In this document: piece after piece, positions 60,660 through 64,000 of the stretch
How the letters are laid out: each line of letters starts with the position of its first letter
Numbering within the stretch: position 1 is the first letter of the stretch
Assembly (NCBI GenBank): GCA_005406025.1
Contig: BGZK01000538.1
Span: forward strand, 1-64,000
Length of the DNA: 64,000 nucleotides
Direction of reading: 5' to 3'
Source of the DNA: Eumeta japonica
Lineage: Eukaryota; Arthropoda; Insecta; Lepidoptera; Psychidae
Position numbers and translations under genes: made by a program
Notes under the pieces: generated by a model
Seen by the model: the letters and a program-made list of their open reading frames with translations, nothing else
The model's database searches: none
Told to the model about the DNA's origin: nothing

Positions 60660-63600
60660 AGTGGCGTAACTATAGGGTGGCAGGGCTGGCAAAATGCCAC
60701 GGGCCCCCGGTCCAAGGGGGCCCCGGCCCAAGATGCCGCCAGCTCAGCAATATTTTTTTAACATTGCACCTGAGTATTTTATTTTATTTGAAAATTATAT
60801 TTTTTATTTATTTTTTTAGTTTTGCTTAAAATTTATAACTGATCAAAAAGATCTTGATCAATTTTAGAACGCATCCATTGGTTTCTTTCTACCTTTTTGT
60901 CGCGGTACGTTGGCAGTGCAGATCGGGGAATTCCCTCATTTTGTTAACCAAAAAGGACTTTTTTCGTGGCGCTGCCGCTGGGGCGAGCTAGCAACACTAT
61001 GTTAGGGGAATCCCGGATTTGCTATTTTTTATGAGGGCTCTACTGACTGCGCATTATTTGTGTGATTGTTTTGACAATTGATCATTTGTATCTTTGTTTT
61101 TTCGTAATTGTTGTTTAATTGAACCTGTAAATAGTGGTAAAGTAAAGTTGATTGTGAAAGTTAGATATTAAAATGTCTAGTTCCAGAAAATATTTAAGTG
61201 GGAGCGAAAAACGAAAGAGAAAGAGAGACTGAAGAAAAATAAAAGCTTCCTAAAATTAGTCAGTACTTGAAGAATGATGACTTTAAAATGAAAACTCGAG
61301 TGAACAGTGCTCCAAAAGTGAAGATTTGGACCGTATTAAAAGTATTCCAGAATTACCAGATGCAGAACCCAATACCAGTGTCTATCCAGATCCAGAACAA
61401 TCACAACAAGGTACTAGCAAAAATGAAAGAGAAATATATTTTAGCGTGAACAATATTGTATCTTCGCCATATGTTACTGATATGGGTAATTTTAAAGAGC
61501 TAACTGATCAAGTGAAAAGGTTCGTGATTGAAAACGGATATTGTAAACCTAAGGGCCCTTTCTTAAAAGATAGTGACAATAGATCTTTTCTAGAAAAACA
61601 TTACTATATTGTTTCGAAGTCTGGCGTGAAACTTGAACGTACATGGCTATCCTATTCTTTAATACTTCAGAAGGCGTATTGTGAACCGTGTTGGTTATTC
61701 GCAAATCGGGCATCTAAAAAAATACAAAATGTTTGGATTGAGGGCTATGACGACTGGAAACATATTGTTGATGCAATAGAAAGACACGAGACATCCAAAA
61801 TTCATCTGGATTCTTGTCTTACCTATCGACAGTGGCGGCTACATGGAACACTCGATGAAGAGCAAGAGTCCATGATTAAAAAGAAAATCTTTCTGGCGCC
61901 AAGTACTTTCTAGACTCCTTGATGTTACTCTGACACTCTCAACATGTAATTTAGCCTTCGTGGCCACAGAGAAAACGTAGGTAGCAGTGATCCAAGCTCC
62001 CAAGGAAACTTTTGAGTATTGTTGAGTTATTAGGAAAGTACGACCCGATTTTACAAGAATTGTTAAGTAAACCAAAGGGCCAGATAAAATACTTAAGCCC
62101 AAAAATACAAAATGAGCTAATTTCTGTCCTGGTTCTAAAAGTAGAAAATGCACTCATAAATGAAATGAATGCCGCACCATTCTACTCTATCATATTTGAT
62201 ACAACTCAAGATAATTCAAAAATTGATCAAATGTGTGAACTTTACCGTTATTGTATGATAGAAAAAGATGACAATGGGATCCCAAGGGCACTTGTCATTA
62301 AAGAGACATTTTTAGGATTTCATGAAGTTAAGGATCAAACTGCCTTAGCAATGTCCAAGCAAATTATTAAATCCATAAATGACAAAAATATTCCTCTAAA
62401 TAAGTGTCGAGGACAAGGGTATGATGGTGCTAACACAATGAAAGGGACTTATGGTGGAGTTCAAAAACTCATAAAAGATGTCGAGCCAAATGCGGTATAT
62501 GTTCACTGTGCTGCTCATAACTTAAATCTAGTACTCAATGATGCAGTGAGAGAGGTTATTGATATGCAAACTTTTTTCGATACAGTTCAACAAATTTATA
62601 ATTTTTTTGGGCATAGTATCAAGAGATGGAATATTTTGTCAAGTTTTATATCTAATAAAGAAAGTGAGTCTTCAACTTCAATAACATTAAAAACATTAAA
62701 CCCTACTAGATGGGCAGGACGTTATGATGCTGTTTTTGCTTTAAAAGTTCGGTTTGTCGAAGTCCAAAAAGCACTAACGAAAACAATTCTGTTAAGTTGC
62801 AAATCAGATGAAAGAAATGAAGCTGTTTCACTCAAGAAGAAGATCGAAAACTACAATTTTATTATGTTATTGGTTTTCCATTGCAAAATTCTACAAACTA
62901 CCGATGCAGCCTCTAAAGCACTTCAGTCTAAAGCCACGGATCTTTCAAATGCCTTAAAACGTTTGAAAATATGTCTAGAAGAATTGGAAAGGTATCGACA
63001 TGAATTTGTAAATTTAAAAATGGAAGCAAATAGTGTAGCTGAAAAATGGTCCATCACCCCTGAATTTTCTAAAACTCGTCAGAGGAAGGTAAAACGCCAT
63101 TTTGACGAACTTTGCGAAGATGAGCGTCTCCAAGACCCGGAAGGTTTGTTCAGAGTGAACATATTTAATCGAGTATTGGACATCATTATTAATCAACTAA
63201 AATCGCGTTTCCTTCCGATGAATGAAATAGTTTCAAATTTCAATGTTTTGGAGCCTTCAACTTTACAAGTTTTAAATGATACTGATCTATTAAAAAAAGC
63301 TCTAAAATTTGTTTATATATATAAAAAAGACATATCTGAATCATTTGCCAGGGAAATTCTCAGTTTTCGGTCCACTTTCAGAGACGAAATAGAAAAGTGT
63401 TCGTGTATTAGAGACCTCGCAGATTTATTAATAATACAGAATCATTTTATGTCCTGCAGTTTTCCTGAAGTATGCACTGCATTAATGTTATTTATTACAA
63501 TTCCTGTGACTACAGCTAGTGCTGAACGATCATTCTCAAAACTAAAATTAATAAAAACCTATTTGAGAAACTCTATGGGACAAGACAGGTTACGTAACTT

Positions 63601-63710
63601 GGCTATTCTGTCTATTGAAAATTCTATGGCCCGATCTTTAAACTTTGATGATGTTATAGACACTTTTGCAGAACAGAAAGCTCGAAGAAAAGATTTTTCT
63701 TAATAAATAT
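60660..63710 (+). mobile_element. hAT transposon (TTF / DUF4371 / hAT-C type)
   Basis: Left terminus CAGTGGCGTAACTATAGGGT has the hAT-type inverted repeat start, preceded by CTACGAAG as a possible 8-bp target copy. A GC-rich segment follows, then the transposase gene. A matching right terminus (CTACGCCACTG-like) was not found before unrelated repeats begin at about 63750, so the right end is lost, replaced or hidden. Confidence 0.85.
61173..63703 (+). pseudogene. hAT-family transposase (ZMYM1-like), frameshifted
   Basis: The expected start MSSSRKYLSGSEKRKRKR is at 61173. Disruptions near 61230-61285, 61888, 61953 and 62010 (single-base losses by reading the flanks) break it. Frame 61326-61913 carries the TTF-type region (KGPFLKDSDNRSF, CEPCWLFA). 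Frame 62012-63703 (563 codons) is intact with the DUF4371/RNase-H core: D63 in FDTTQD, D138 in GYDGAN, HCAAHNLNL, LNPTRWAGRYDA and the C-terminal dimerisation part TTASAERSFSKLKL (Glu505). These fit the hAT catalytic D-D-E residues. AATAAA overlaps the stop region (63702). Recent death is likely. Confidence 0.9.
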
Positions 63711-63744
63711 CCTATTGAAATTAAATTGTTATTTTTATTTAATT

Positions 63745-64000
63745 GTGTATGCAGGTTTCCTCACGATGTTGTTCCTTCACCGAAAAGCTAGCAAATGGAA
63801 GATGAATATGAAGTCTCCAATCCGAATTGAGAGGCGGCCTATGCCCAGCAGTGGGACGTATATGTATAGACTGGTGAATGTAAATGAATGTAAATGTATA
63901 AACCCATGTCCATGTTGGATTACTACTTTAAATCATCATCATCATCATCATAAACAGCTCTTAGCAGTCCACTGCTAGACATGAGCCTCTCCAGTAGGAG
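63745..64000. repeat. two lepidopteran-type repeat ends and a (CAT)n tract
   Basis: GGTTTCCTCACGATGTTGTT with CCTTCACCG and GGCCTATGCCCAGCAGTGGG occur in many lepidopteran repeat tails. A (CAT)n run at about 63934-63952 is followed by another tail (TAGCAGTCCACTGCTAGACA, an inverted word). The frame 63715-63978 is not a gene. Confidence 0.55.

Overview
The window is eukaryotic, AT-rich, intron-bearing and full of mobile DNA. Three host genes are insect orthologues: Rab6, an FAM8A1/RDD-family protein, and big brain. The dispersed repeats are of kinds I associate with moth and butterfly genomes: short elements with 'GGGTTCCG...CCGGTTTT' ends, 'GACCCGGCAGACGTT' repeat tails, mariners and a hAT. 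A lepidopteran nuclear chromosome is the best reading, though no species can be named. Most long open frames in the window are chance, shadow or transposon frames.

Layout: 1-13.2 kb is intergenic or distal intron and holds old repeats, two decayed tandem arrays and TA microsatellites. At 13.29-14.78 kb on the minus strand lie the first three coding exons of an FAM8A1-like ER membrane protein; its last exon or exons were not found. At 14.8-19.0 kb is a repeat-filled gap with several unusually good hairpins. At 19.19-43.79 kb on the plus strand is the complete Rab6 GTPase gene. Five shared coding exons are followed by two alternative last exons, both in phase, which give C-termini ending CAC (209 aa) or CVC (210 aa). 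Its 16.6-kb third intron hosts a 2.4-kb element with 0.49-kb inverted repeats, a THAP-domain remnant between 18-bp perfect inverted repeats, several short elements and a CpG-rich pocket.

At 43.8-50 kb is intergenic DNA with broken mariner copies that split another repeat, whose distal half is inverted. At 50.1-51.6 kb on the minus strand are the last three coding exons of big brain (aquaporin/MIP family): the end of the channel with the second pore motif, and the cytoplasmic tail. Its upstream exons were not recognised and probably lie beyond 64 kb, which would make 51.6-64 kb an intron. That stretch holds a fold-back element, short repeats, GC-rich pockets at 58.7-59.9 kb and a hAT element (from 60.66 kb) whose transposase has a few disruptions near its N-terminal end and an intact 563-codon remainder.

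The three host genes have no obvious shared pathway: Rab6 acts in Golgi trafficking, FAM8A1 in ER-associated degradation and big brain at the plasma membrane in neurogenic signalling. The most interesting host-gene observation is the pair of alternative prenylated Rab6 tails. The most interesting non-coding observations are the near-perfect hairpins upstream of Rab6 and the split, inverted repeat with mariner pieces at its break.
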